From assembly GCA_016282135.1 (NCBI GenBank), contig JAEEKA010000006.1, positions 1 to 64,000 on the forward strand: DNA of 64,000 nucleotides. The letters run 5' to 3'. This document shows, in pieces, positions 35,598 through 44,758 of the stretch (positions within the stretch are counted from its first letter, which is position 1; every line of letters starts with the position of its first letter). The DNA is from Oscillospiraceae bacterium (GTDB lineage Bacteria > Bacillota > Clostridia > Oscillospirales > Oscillospiraceae). The notes beneath the pieces are model-generated. The model worked only from the letters and a program-made list of their open reading frames with translations. It had not been told where the DNA came from and ran no database searches. The position numbers were made by a program, and so were the translations under genes.

Positions 35598-36698
35598 TTA
35601 TTTCAATAAGCTTTTCGTAACTGACAGGAATCTCTCTATCTCCTTCGGTTCCGTCAGCACGGACAGGGAAAGCCGGACGGTCCCCTCCGGCAGTGTTCCA
35701 CCCGTCCGGTGGGCAAGCGGAGCGCAGTGAAGTCCCGCCCGGAGGGCCACCCCTGCCCTGGCGTAGCGTGCGGCGGTCTCCTCCGGGTCACGGTTCGGCA
35801 GGCGGAACGACAGGACGCCGATCTGGTCCGGCCCGGTCCACAGTTCTGCCCCCAAGGCCCGCAGCCGAAGGACAGCATGGAGAAGCTTTTTCTCTCTTTT
35901 CAGCAGCTCCGCACGGTTTTGCAGCCTCAGCCAGCCCAGCGCAGCTCCAAGACCCGCGATTCCGGGCACGTTGAGGGTTCCGGCCTCCAGACAGTCCGGC
36001 AACTCCCGGGGCATTTTCTGATCCATGGACAGACTTCCCGTGCCGCCGAAACGCAGAGGAAGAGGCTGCTCCCGGCAGAGCAGAATACCAGTCCCCTGAG
36101 GCCCCAAAAGACCCTTGTGGCCCGGCATTGCGGTGAAGGCTGCCTGCCACCGCTCCGGGGTTACCGGCAGCAGCCCTGCAGACTGAGAGGCGTCTACCAC
36201 AAATGGTATCCGCCGCTCTGCACAAAGAGCGCCGATCTGATCCACCGGCAGCAGTGCGCCGAATACGTTGGATGCATGCAGGCACACACAACAGGAAGCA
36301 CCAGCGCTTAGGGCGGCTGCAAATGCCTCGGCCCAACGATCAGCGTCAAAAATCGGAGCAGTGACCGGCACGAGCTTTGCTCCAAGCCCCGTCAAGGTCC
36401 GGGTTACGGCGTTGTGTTCCAGACCCGAAAGAACCACCCGGTCCCCAGGTCGGACCAGCGTACGCAGGGCAATGTTCAGTCCTTCGGTAGCATTGGCCGT
36501 GAAACAAATCTGCTCCGGCTCCAGGCCGAAGAATTCCGATGCCAGCTTACGGGTACGGTAGACGGTTTCCTCGGCCCTAGCTGCGGCGGCGTGACCACCC
36601 CGACCCGGATTGGCACAGCTTCGCAGGGCCTCCAGCACTGCTGCGGAAACCTGGGGCGGCTTTCGAAGCGTGGTGGCCGCGTTGTCCAGATAGATCAT
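35598..36698 (-). CDS. Cysteine desulfurase / selenocysteine lyase-like (class V aminotransferase)
   Basis: PLP enzyme of 366 residues, MIYLDNAATTLRKPP being the typical start of this family. HNAVTRTL near 105, DASQSAGLLP near 178, and MPGHKGLLGPQGTG with the PLP lysine near 204 follow. The catalytic-loop region near the end reads LRAGLHCAPLAHRTG, with the Cys in place. It would remove S (or Se) from cysteine (or selenocysteine). The ATG overlaps the stop of the DUF3343 gene. The long frame up to 36941 is a shadow of that gene. Confidence 0.9.
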   Translation of the reverse strand: MIYLDNAATTLRKPPQVSAAVLEALRSCANPGRGGHAAAARAEETVYRTRKLASEFFGLEPEQICFTANATEGLNIALRTLVRPGDRVVLSGLEHNAVTRTLTGLGAKLVPVTAPIFDADRWAEAFAAALSAGASCCVCLHASNVFGALLPVDQIGALCAERRIPFVVDASQSAGLLPVTPERWQAAFTAMPGHKGLLGPQGTGILLCREQPLPLRFGGTGSLSMDQKMPRELPDCLEAGTLNVPGIAGLGAALGWLRLQNRAELLKREKKLLHAVLRLRALGAELWTGPDQIGVLSFRLPNRDPEETAARYARAGVALRAGLHCAPLAHRTGGTLPEGTVRLSLSVLTEPKEIERFLSVTKSLLK

Positions 36699-36949
36699 CG
36701 CTCCAGCCTCACGTAGCTTCCGTCGGGGCGGCGGATCCAACTCCCCGCCACCGGGACCCCGGCTCGGTCCAGGACCGCCTCGGCCCGGATTCCATCCCGC
36801 TGCGGCAGCGACAGAGCGTAAGCACATCCCCCTGGAGCGATCTCCCGGGGCGCACGAAGCAGCCTGCAGCGCAGCCCGGCCCGGTCCAGGACGTCTCTCC
36901 CCTTCTGGCCCCATGTGACAGAGCGCACAGTCAAATAGCAATCATACAT
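36695..36949 (-). CDS. DUF3343 putative Se/S carrier protein
   Basis: 84 residues starting MYDCYLTVRSVTWGQKG. The pattern of two cysteines, one near the start and one in GGCAYALSLP, a beta-alpha-beta fold and small size fits DUF3343, which often sits beside cysteine desulfurases and selenium genes. The DUF is thought to carry S or Se. GGAGG seven bases before ATG 36949 supports the start. The four-base overlap with the desulfurase gene ties the two together. Confidence 0.75.
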   Translation of the reverse strand: MYDCYLTVRSVTWGQKGRDVLDRAGLRCRLLRAPREIAPGGCAYALSLPQRDGIRAEAVLDRAGVPVAGSWIRRPDGSYVRLER

Positions 36950-36973
36950 TTTGATCCCTCCCGACTATTCTAT

Positions 36974-37030
36974 GCAGAAGAGTGAAAAAAAGACTCTTCT
37001 GCCGATTCGCAGCGGATTCGGCAGAAGAGT
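36974..37030 (-). terminator. radC terminator with a possible alternative hairpin
   Basis: Minus strand: 13-base perfect arms 37030-37018 and 37005-36993, then a U-tract (36992-36984). Directly after, 36983-36974 repeats the first ten bases of the left arm, so the right arm can pair instead with this third copy across the U-tract. The two folds exclude each other, as in attenuators, and lie just ahead of the DUF3343 gene. Confidence 0.85.
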
Positions 37031-37056
37031 ATCTTATCAGCTTTGATTGCAAAAAA

Positions 37057-37758
37057 TCAAAACTCCATCATCTGGCTGGCCCGCATGGACAGGAAGCTGC
37101 CGTCGCAGAGGATCACATGATCAGTCAGCACCACGTCCACCATCGCCAAGGCCCGCCTGGCGTCCCGGGTGTATTCCACGTCCTCCAAAGAAGGGATCAT
37201 GGTGCCGGTGGTGTGATTATGGGCAAGTACCACGCTGGAGGCATTGGCCAGCAAGGCAGCCTCCACAAGCTTCCGAAAGGGCAGATTCACCGCGTTGACG
37301 GAGCCGCGGCAGAGCTCCCGGCACTCTATCACCTTGCATTTTGCATCCAGCGAAAGAAGCCAGGCCCGTTCCTCACGAAGCCCAACAGAGCGCAGCGCAA
37401 GATAGCTGCCCAGTTCCTGTGTATTACGCAGAAAGACGTTTTTCCCAAAGCGAATGCTCTCGCTCTTTGTCCAAAGCTCCCCAACCAGATGAATCAGCAC
37501 GGCGCTGCGTTCCCCAACGCCGGAAACCTTGACCAATTGTTGGATGGGTGCGTTCAGAACCCGATGCAGGTCGCCGAATTCGTCCAGCAGGGCGTGGGCA
37601 ATGGGATTGACATCCCGCCGGGAGATAGCGTAGCCCAGCAGCAGCTCCAGAGTCTCCACATCAGAAAAGCCCTCCAGTCCGGTCCGGAGATAGGAAGCCA
37701 GCATACGCTGCCGATGACCGGCATGCAGGCTCTCTGCTTTCTTTTCAGAAAGCTCCAT
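37057..37758 (-). CDS. radC: RadC family JAMM-domain protein
   Basis: 233 residues. N-terminal helix-hairpin-helix region (LETLELLLGYAISRRDVNP), then the JAB1/MPN-like domain with the metal motif HNHTTGTMIPSLED near 183 and TDHVILCDGSFLSM at the end. The old repair role of RadC is doubtful and the family function is not settled. Overlaps the VanZ-like gene by 14 bases. Confidence 0.93.
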   Translation of the reverse strand: MELSEKKAESLHAGHRQRMLASYLRTGLEGFSDVETLELLLGYAISRRDVNPIAHALLDEFGDLHRVLNAPIQQLVKVSGVGERSAVLIHLVGELWTKSESIRFGKNVFLRNTQELGSYLALRSVGLREERAWLLSLDAKCKVIECRELCRGSVNAVNLPFRKLVEAALLANASSVVLAHNHTTGTMIPSLEDVEYTRDARRALAMVDVVLTDHVILCDGSFLSMRASQMMEF

Positions 37759-38179
37759 TGCTTCTTCTCCCCTTTCTCTGACGCAACAAAATGCAAAGAC
37801 CCTCCGCTGCCGCGGCCCCTGCGGTATCCAGCAGGACGTCCCGAAGCTCTCCGCTTCGTCCGGCGGTGTTAGCCTGGATCAGCAATTCATCCACACAGGC
37901 AATCCCGGCAGCCAGACCCGGGATCAACAGAACGGATCCTCGACCCAAAAGCCGCAAGTCCAGATACAACAGACCGCCGAGAATGAAGTATTCAGTGAAA
38001 TGAGCCAGTTTACGAACAACAATATCTGTCATGGATGGAATTGCCCGCTGCAGGAGTTCCAGGATCACGGCGCTCTCCGCGCTGGATTCCTCCGCCGTCA
38101 GAGCCGACCTGGCAAAAATGAACAAGACCCAAAGTCCGGTCACCGTCAACCCCAGCAATCGCTTCCATCGCACCGACAA
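37745..38179 (-). CDS. VanZ-like membrane protein
   Basis: About 144 residues with four hydrophobic helices. RKLAHFTEYFILGGLLYL and DELLIQANTAGRSGELRDVLLDTAGAAAA are the VanZ-family signature, seen in proteins linked to teicoplanin resistance and other envelope roles. The start is taken as TTG 38179, with GGGAGG eight bases before, because the ATG codons at 38215 and 38245 lie in or upstream of the promoter. Confidence 0.82.
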   Translation of the reverse strand: MSVRWKRLLGLTVTGLWVLFIFARSALTAEESSAESAVILELLQRAIPSMTDIVVRKLAHFTEYFILGGLLYLDLRLLGRGSVLLIPGLAAGIACVDELLIQANTAGRSGELRDVLLDTAGAAAAEGLCILLRQRKGRRSNGAF

Positions 38180-38216
38180 AGTCGTTTCCTCCCGTTGCTT
38201 AGTAATTGTTTGCATC

Positions 38217-38245
38217 ACTTTACCACACGGAACAGGAAAATGCAA
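38217..38245 (-). promoter_or_regulatory. Promoter of the VanZ-radC operon (proximal)
   Basis: Minus strand: TTGCAT (38245-38240), 17-base spacer ending TGG, TAAAGT (38222-38217). Places the start of transcription near 38210, downstream of the ATG at 38215, which decides the TTG start of the gene. Confidence 0.75.
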
Positions 38246-38304
38246 CGGTTTTTGTCTGATTACAGCCCATCGCTCAGAGCGAAAGTTAGCCTATATGTAT
38301 TTTC

Positions 38305-38333
38305 ATACTATCACAAAAAGGCGTTTTATGCAA
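38305..38333 (-). promoter_or_regulatory. Second, upstream promoter of the VanZ-radC operon
   Basis: Minus strand: TTGCAT (38333-38328), 17-base spacer, TAGTAT (38310-38305). It lies 12 bases from the -35 box of a promoter facing the other way, so the two could interfere. Confidence 0.6.
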
Positions 38334-38344
38334 CGGATTTTCAA

Positions 38345-38373
38345 TTTACAATCGAACCATCCTGTGATATGAT
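38345..38373 (+). promoter_or_regulatory. Promoter of the ABC exporter gene
   Basis: TTTACA (38345-38350), 17-base spacer, TATGAT (38368-38373). Transcription would begin near 38380, about 70 bases before the chosen start codon. Confidence 0.75.
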
Positions 38374-38452
38374 AAGGAAAACGGCGGGCGGCAGATTGCT
38401 GTCTCATCGTATTATGAACAATGAACTATGTGTTCAAGATGGAGGTGCTCTT

Positions 38453-40291
38453 ATGCCCGGACCCGGCGGCGGACTCGGTCCGCGAGGCTTCCTCACCGAT
38501 GAGGAAAAGCAAAACAAGCCAAAGGTTACAAAGGCGCTCCTGCTTCGCATTCTCTCCTATCTCAAGCCCTATTGGCCCCAGTTTGTACTGGTCTTCCTGG
38601 CTATCCTGCTCTCGGCCACAGTGGGCCTGCTGCCCTCCATCATCACGGGCCGCATCGTAGACGAAGCCCTGGTGGGCAAGGACATGAAGCTGCTGGTTCA
38701 GCTTCTGCTGGCTGCCTTTGGGACTCTGACGGTCTCCCAAGTGATCGGCGTGCTGGAAAGCTACATCAACGCCTGGATCTCCCAGCGGATTATCTTCGAC
38801 ATGAAGAACCAGATGTACGACCATCTGCAGCACATGCCCCACGCCTTTTTCACCTCGGAAAAGCAGGGCGACATCATTACCCGGATGAACACCGATATCT
38901 CCGGAGTCAGCTCTGTGATCTCCGGAACCCTGTCCAGCATCGTCAGCAACGTGGCAACGGTGGTGACTTCCCTGATCGCTCTGTTTACCATGAACTGGCA
39001 GCTTGCCCTGGTGGGCATGGTGGTAATTCCGCTGCTGATTCTCCCCACCCGCAGCGTGGGTCAGACCCGCTGGAAGCTGTTGACCCAGAGCCAGGCAAAA
39101 AACGACGAAATGAACCAGATGATCAACGAGACCCTGTCTGTCAGCGGATCTCTGCTGGTGAAGCTCTTTGCTCGGGAGGAGCGGGAGTACGAGCGCTTTG
39201 TAGGGCTGAATGAAGAAGTCACCAAGCTCCACCTGAAAGAGCAGCGCAGCGGCAAGTGGTTCGGCGTCATCATGGGCATGTTCACTCAGCTTGGGCCCCT
39301 GCTGATCTATTTTGCAGGCGGCTGGCTCATTATCGCCAAGTCCGACTCCACCCTGACCGTGGGCACCATCACTGCCACGGTGGCCCTGATAAATCGGCTT
39401 TACCGTCCAGTCCAAAGCCTCCTGAACATTCAGGTTGACTTCACCCGATCTCTGGCGCTCTTCACCCGAATTTTTGACTATTTTGATATGCAGAATCCCA
39501 TCGTTTCCAAGGACAACGGCAAAAAACCTGATATGAAGCAGGCAGACATCCGCTATGAACACGTGGCCTTCTCCTACGACCCGGAAAAGCCTTTGCTGAC
39601 AGACATCGACTTTACCGTCCCCGCCGGGAAGATGTACGCCATCGTGGGTCCCTCCGGCTCCGGCAAATCCACGGTCGTCAACCTGCTGCCCCGGCTCTAT
39701 GACGTGCTGGGAGGAAGCGTCACGGTGGGCGGCGTGGACGTGCGGGATATGGATCTGAAATACCTGCGCTCCAACATTGGCGTAGTGACCCAGGAGAGCT
39801 ACCTCTTCAACGGCACCATTCGGGAGAACCTGCTCTACGCCAAGCCTGACGCCACCGCCCGGGAGCTGGAAGAGGCCTGCCGCATCGCCAACATTCACGG
39901 CTACATTGAAAGTCAGCCTGAAGGCTACGAGACTATCGTAGGCAACCGGGGGCTGAAGCTCTCCGGCGGCGAAAAGCAGCGGCTTTCAATTGCCCGGGTA
40001 ATTTTGAAAGACCCGAAGATTCTCATTCTGGACGAGGCCACCTCTGCCCTGGACTCCATTTCGGAAAACGCCATTCAGGAGGCCCTGGAGCATCTGATGG
40101 AGGGCAGAACCAGCATCGTCATTGCCCACCGGCTCTCCACCATCCTGAAGGCGGACCGCATCCTGGTGGTCAAAAACGGCTCCATCGCCGAATCCGGCGA
40201 CCACGAAAGCCTGCTGGCGCAAAACGGCGTCTACCGGGAACTCTATGAGACCCAATTCCGGACCATTTTGGAATTGGAAGGCGCGAAATAA
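38453..40291 (+). CDS. ABC exporter, fused transmembrane and ATPase domains
   Basis: 612 residues: a six-helix type IV exporter domain from about 40 to 340, then an ATPase with Walker A GPSGSGKST near 403, Q-loop VVTQESYLFN, signature LSGGEKQR near 505 and Walker B ILILDEATSALD near 527. Fits half-transporters of the MsbA/LmrA type that work as dimers and export lipids or drugs. GGAGGTG precedes ATG 38453, and the promoter lies inside the longer frame, so the extension from 38000 is rejected. A partner half-transporter is not adjacent, so a homodimer is likely. Confidence 0.93.
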   Translation: MPGPGGGLGPRGFLTDEEKQNKPKVTKALLLRILSYLKPYWPQFVLVFLAILLSATVGLLPSIITGRIVDEALVGKDMKLLVQLLLAAFGTLTVSQVIGVLESYINAWISQRIIFDMKNQMYDHLQHMPHAFFTSEKQGDIITRMNTDISGVSSVISGTLSSIVSNVATVVTSLIALFTMNWQLALVGMVVIPLLILPTRSVGQTRWKLLTQSQAKNDEMNQMINETLSVSGSLLVKLFAREEREYERFVGLNEEVTKLHLKEQRSGKWFGVIMGMFTQLGPLLIYFAGGWLIIAKSDSTLTVGTITATVALINRLYRPVQSLLNIQVDFTRSLALFTRIFDYFDMQNPIVSKDNGKKPDMKQADIRYEHVAFSYDPEKPLLTDIDFTVPAGKMYAIVGPSGSGKSTVVNLLPRLYDVLGGSVTVGGVDVRDMDLKYLRSNIGVVTQESYLFNGTIRENLLYAKPDATARELEEACRIANIHGYIESQPEGYETIVGNRGLKLSGGEKQRLSIARVILKDPKILILDEATSALDSISENAIQEALEHLMEGRTSIVIAHRLSTILKADRILVVKNGSIAESGDHESLLAQNGVYRELYETQFRTILELEGAK

Positions 40292-40349
40292 TCGCAGCGT
40301 GCGAGTTGCGCGCTCCTCCCCACGATACAAAAAATTCACAAAACAACAG

Positions 40350-40377
40350 TTGACAAACGAAACAAACATGTTATAAT
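40350..40377 (+). promoter_or_regulatory. Sigma-A promoter of groESL
   Basis: Perfect TTGACA (40350-40355), 16-base spacer, perfect TATAAT (40372-40377), directly followed by the CIRCE operator. Confidence 0.93.
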
Positions 40378-40380
40378 AGG

Positions 40381-40407
40381 TTAGCACTCAGAAATACAGA
40401 GTGCTAA
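40381..40407 (+). promoter_or_regulatory. CIRCE operator (HrcA binding site)
   Basis: TTAGCACTC (40381-40389), nine bases, GAGTGCTAA (40399-40407): the exact consensus inverted repeat of CIRCE, bound by HrcA. Its place at the start of transcription means HrcA blocks groESL under non-stress conditions. hrcA itself is not in the window. Confidence 0.97.
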
Positions 40408-40483
40408 CCTATTTTGTTTCTCCCCATGGCGCACAGCATGCGCCGGTACATCAATCTTGTAAATCTTTTAAGGAGGCATTCCT

Positions 40484-40768
40484 ATGAAGTTAAAGCCCTT
40501 GGCTGACCGTGTGCTGCTGAAAGCAACGGAGGCCGAAGAAACCACCAAGTCCGGCATTATTCTCTCCACCGCCAACAAGGAAAAGCCCGTCGTCTCTGAG
40601 GTTGTGGCTGTTGGCCCAGGCGGCATCGTGGACGGCAAAGAGATCGTCATGACCGTCAAACCCGGTGACAAGGTCATCGTGGCCAAGTACGCCGGCACCG
40701 AGGTCAAGCTGGACGGCGCTGAATACTCCATCGTCCGCCAGAACGACATTCTGGCTATCGTAGAATAA
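40484..40768 (+). CDS. groES: Co-chaperonin GroES
   Basis: 94 residues, MKLKPLADRVLLKATEAEE at the start, the mobile loop near 16-32, and KYAGTEVKLDGAEY near the end. Caps the GroEL barrel during folding. AAGGAGG precedes the ATG. First gene of the CIRCE operon. Confidence 0.98.
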   Translation: MKLKPLADRVLLKATEAEETTKSGIILSTANKEKPVVSEVVAVGPGGIVDGKEIVMTVKPGDKVIVAKYAGTEVKLDGAEYSIVRQNDILAIVE

Positions 40769-40780
40769 GCAGGAGGCTGA

Positions 40781-42430
<1,650 letters not shown>

Positions 42431-42431
42431 G

Positions 42432-42451
42432 CAATTGAAAATTTTCAATTG
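42432..42451. repeat. 20-base perfect palindrome after groEL
   Basis: The 20 bases are their own reverse complement and begin one base after the groEL stop. As RNA it is a 10-base hairpin with no loop room, then a short T-rich stretch (GACTTTT). It could be a first, weak terminator or a protein-binding site. Confidence 0.6.
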
Positions 42452-42476
42452 ACTTTTAAACGAGAAACGTTTCGCA

Positions 42477-42517
42477 GAAATACACACCGTCGAATCGGCG
42501 GTGTGTATTTCTGTTTG
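42477..42517 (+). terminator. Terminator of groESL
   Basis: 13-base perfect arms 42477-42489 and 42499-42511 around a nine-base loop, followed by TGTTTG. Good stem, short U-tract. Confidence 0.8.
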
Positions 42518-42552
42518 AGGTTAAGGTATCCTTAAGGTTTTTCCGATATTAT
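42515..42552 (+). promoter_or_regulatory. Direct-repeat operator and -10 region ahead of cotH
   Basis: TTGAGGT (42515-42521), TTAAGGT (42521-42527) and TTAAGGT (42532-42538). The last two are 11 bases apart, the usual spacing of half-sites for OmpR-family response regulators. A TATTAT -10 follows at 42547-42552, with no good -35 box at the right distance, so an activator may be needed. The regulator is unknown. Confidence 0.5.
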
Positions 42553-42582
42553 AACGGCAAAACAATGAAAGCGGTGAGCTTT

Positions 42583-44505
42583 ATGAGACAGCTTTTTCAG
42601 CAGCTTGCAGTTTTTACGCTGGTTTTCGCTCTTCTTTTATCTCTGGCGGCCTGCGGGGAGAAGGACAGCCCGAAAGACACCGGCGCGGAACACGCGGCGG
42701 GCAGTACAGATGAACCCGGACAGCAGACCGAGACGGAAGCCTCAGCCCGAAACGAGTTCCGGACTGAGGCGGAAACCGTTTACAATGGGCTGTTTGACGA
42801 CAAAGTGGTTCACGCCGTAGACGTGACCATTTCGGAGGATGATTGGGCGGATCTGTTGGAACATCCCCTGGAAAAGACAAAATACAAAACCACCGTGATC
42901 ATTGACGGAGAAACCATGGAGCAGGTATCCTTCGCCACCAAGGGAAACACCAGCCTGAGCTCTGTCGCAAGCGATCCGGACTCCGACCGATACAGCTTCA
43001 AGCTGAACTTCGGAAAATTCAACAAAGGACAGAGCTATCACGGCCTGGACAAGCTCAACCTGAACAATCTCTACGCAGACGCCACTTGCCTCAAGGACTG
43101 GCTCTGCTATCGTATCTTTCGGCAGGCAGGGGTGGACGCTCCCCTGGCCAGCTATGTCTGGCTGCGGATCAACGGCCAGGATCAGGGCCTCTATCTGGCC
43201 ATCGAGGAAATCAGTGAATCCTGGCTGAATCGGACTCAGGAAGGCGAGGGCGTGCTTTACAAGCCCGAAACAGAGGAACAGAATCCACCTGATGGCTTGG
43301 GGATCGGGGAGCATGGAGCAAATAGCAAGCATCCGGGATCAGAGAATCCACCGACGGCCGAGGACAGTGACCGTCAAGGCGAGGAAAACGGCGAAAATTA
43401 CGGCCAGAGCTGCTTCACGGGTAATCCGCCGCAAGGCTTCCCCGGAAACGGAGAAGGTCAGGGCGGTTTCCACGGTGGGCCCGGCGGCATGGGCTTCGGA
43501 GCCACTGCCAAGGGCGCCGATCTGCGGTACACAGACGACGATCCGGACAGCTACTCCGACATCTTCGACAATGACGAAACAGTCATGGACGAAGGAGCCG
43601 AAGGCAGAGTCATCACCGCTCTGAAAGCGCTCTCCGAGGGCAAGCCCTCGGAAGCTCTGGACACGGATGAGGTCATTCGCTACTTTGCGGCACACAACTT
43701 CGTGCTGAATTACGACAGCTACACCGGCACCATGCTCCACAACTACTACCTGTACGAAAACGACGGCAAGCTTTCCATGCTGCCCTGGGACTACAACCTG
43801 GCCTTCGGCGGTTTTGGCGGTGGCTTCGGCAGCTTCGGCGGCATGGGCGGAAAAACTGGCATGGATTTCGCCAACGGGGAAGGAAATGATTCTCCCCAGC
43901 GGCCCAACGGCATGCGCGATGAAATCCCCGTCCCCGACAATATGCCAAACTCTAGCGAGATGCCTATCTCCGGTAAAATACCTAATTCCGGTGAAACAGT
44001 CGAAGGAATGCCTGATTTTGGGCAAATGGGCGGCAGTGACGCAACATCTTTGGTGAACGTTGGCATTGACAGTCCCCTTTCCGGCGCCACGGAGGAAAGC
44101 CGTCCCATGTGGGCCTGGATTACCGCGGACGAAACATATCTTGCCCGGTATTACGCGGTTTTCGAAGAGCTGCTCAGCGGCTATTTTGAAAACGGGAGCT
44201 TTGAGGCTGAGCTGGATCAAATGATTGCCCTGCTCCGGCCCTACGTAGAAAAGGATCCTACCGCTTTCTACTCCTTGGAGGAGTTTGACGCCGGGGTCAA
44301 GACTCTGCGGCAGTTCTGTGTCCTCCGGGCGGAGAGCATTCGCAAGCAGTTGGAGGGTGCGCTTGCTGCCCGTACCAAGGAACAGAACCAGGCCGCCCGG
44401 GTGGACGCCTCCGACATTGAGCTGCACGCCATGGGCGGCATGGGCGGCGGAAAAGACTCCATCCAGACGGACAGGCCGGACCGCGGCAGGGATCAGCGTC
44501 CATAG
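42583..44505 (+). CDS. CotH-family lipoprotein (CotH kinase protein)
   Basis: About 640 residues. The N-terminus ends in LLSLAACGEK, a lipobox, so the protein is membrane-anchored outside the cell. The CotH domain runs from about 60 to 560, with DVTISEDDWADLL, FATKGNTSL, YSFKLNFGKF, the LDKLNLNN stretch and SMLPWDYNLAFGGF, the kinase-like active region. Spore CotH kinases phosphorylate coat proteins, but gut Clostridia also have vegetative paralogues. Insertions are rich in Gly/Met and in six-residue repeats near 455. RBS GGTGAG before ATG 42583 is preferred over ATG 42565. Confidence 0.88.
   Translation: MRQLFQQLAVFTLVFALLLSLAACGEKDSPKDTGAEHAAGSTDEPGQQTETEASARNEFRTEAETVYNGLFDDKVVHAVDVTISEDDWADLLEHPLEKTKYKTTVIIDGETMEQVSFATKGNTSLSSVASDPDSDRYSFKLNFGKFNKGQSYHGLDKLNLNNLYADATCLKDWLCYRIFRQAGVDAPLASYVWLRINGQDQGLYLAIEEISESWLNRTQEGEGVLYKPETEEQNPPDGLGIGEHGANSKHPGSENPPTAEDSDRQGEENGENYGQSCFTGNPPQGFPGNGEGQGGFHGGPGGMGFGATAKGADLRYTDDDPDSYSDIFDNDETVMDEGAEGRVITALKALSEGKPSEALDTDEVIRYFAAHNFVLNYDSYTGTMLHNYYLYENDGKLSMLPWDYNLAFGGFGGGFGSFGGMGGKTGMDFANGEGNDSPQRPNGMRDEIPVPDNMPNSSEMPISGKIPNSGETVEGMPDFGQMGGSDATSLVNVGIDSPLSGATEESRPMWAWITADETYLARYYAVFEELLSGYFENGSFEAELDQMIALLRPYVEKDPTAFYSLEEFDAGVKTLRQFCVLRAESIRKQLEGALAARTKEQNQAARVDASDIELHAMGGMGGGKDSIQTDRPDRGRDQRP
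43924..44025 (+). repeat. 18-base intragenic repeats in cotH
   Basis: Units of 18 bases start at 43924, 43942, 43960, 43978 and 44008, with 12 bases between the last two, coding six-residue units IPVPDN, MPNSSE, MPISGK, IPNSGE and MPDFGQ. The units have diverged but stay in frame. They sit in a flexible part between the kinase-like core and the C-terminal part. Confidence 0.75.
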
Positions 44506-44579
44506 GGCTGGCAATCAGAATTTTGGTCTTTTGAGAATTGTCAAACCCGGCAAATCAGAATATCTTCTTAAACATGATA

Positions 44580-44611
44580 AACGGCCTCAAGCGCAGCAGC
44601 TTGAGGCCGTT
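44580..44611. terminator. Terminator between converging genes
   Basis: 13-base perfect arms 44580-44592 and 44599-44611 around GCAGCA. Neither side has a strong U-tract (plus: ATGCTCTTTC; minus: TATCATGTTT), but the strong GC stem between converging cotH and the CFI-box gene suggests use in both directions. Confidence 0.7.
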
Positions 44612-44758
44612 ATGCTCTTTCATCAGGCGGTATGCAGGCATGGCACCACATCCGTTCCGGGAAGAAGGCTTTGGTTGGATACGGGGACACGGGCGACGTG
44701 TCGTCCCGGCAAGGCACGGGCCATAAGCTATGAGCCTATAAGTCATGCGCCGCAATCG
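44612..44758. other. Intergenic DNA without recognised gene
   Basis: Between the terminator hairpin and the stop of the CFI-box gene. A 66-residue minus-strand frame crosses it but reads through the hairpin and looks random. Near 44698-44747 a loose run of seven-base steps (ATAAGCT, ATGAGCC, TATAAGT) resembles the heptamer arrays elsewhere, but it is too degenerate to call. Confidence 0.4.

Noticed and set aside
36699..36941. N-terminal extension of the cysteine desulfurase
   Set aside because: Pro/Gly/Arg-rich low-complexity text that is the shadow of the DUF3343 gene. The family starts at MIYLDNAATT.
38000..38452. N-terminal extension of the ABC exporter
   Set aside because: Overlaps the opposite VanZ gene and contains the exporter promoter. 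A good ribosome site lies before 38453.
38426..39898. 490-residue minus-strand open frame
   Set aside because: Antisense to the ABC exporter, His/Gln/Gly-rich noise and no family features.
44555..44755. 66-residue minus-strand frame
   Set aside because: Reads through the terminator hairpin and has no ribosome site.
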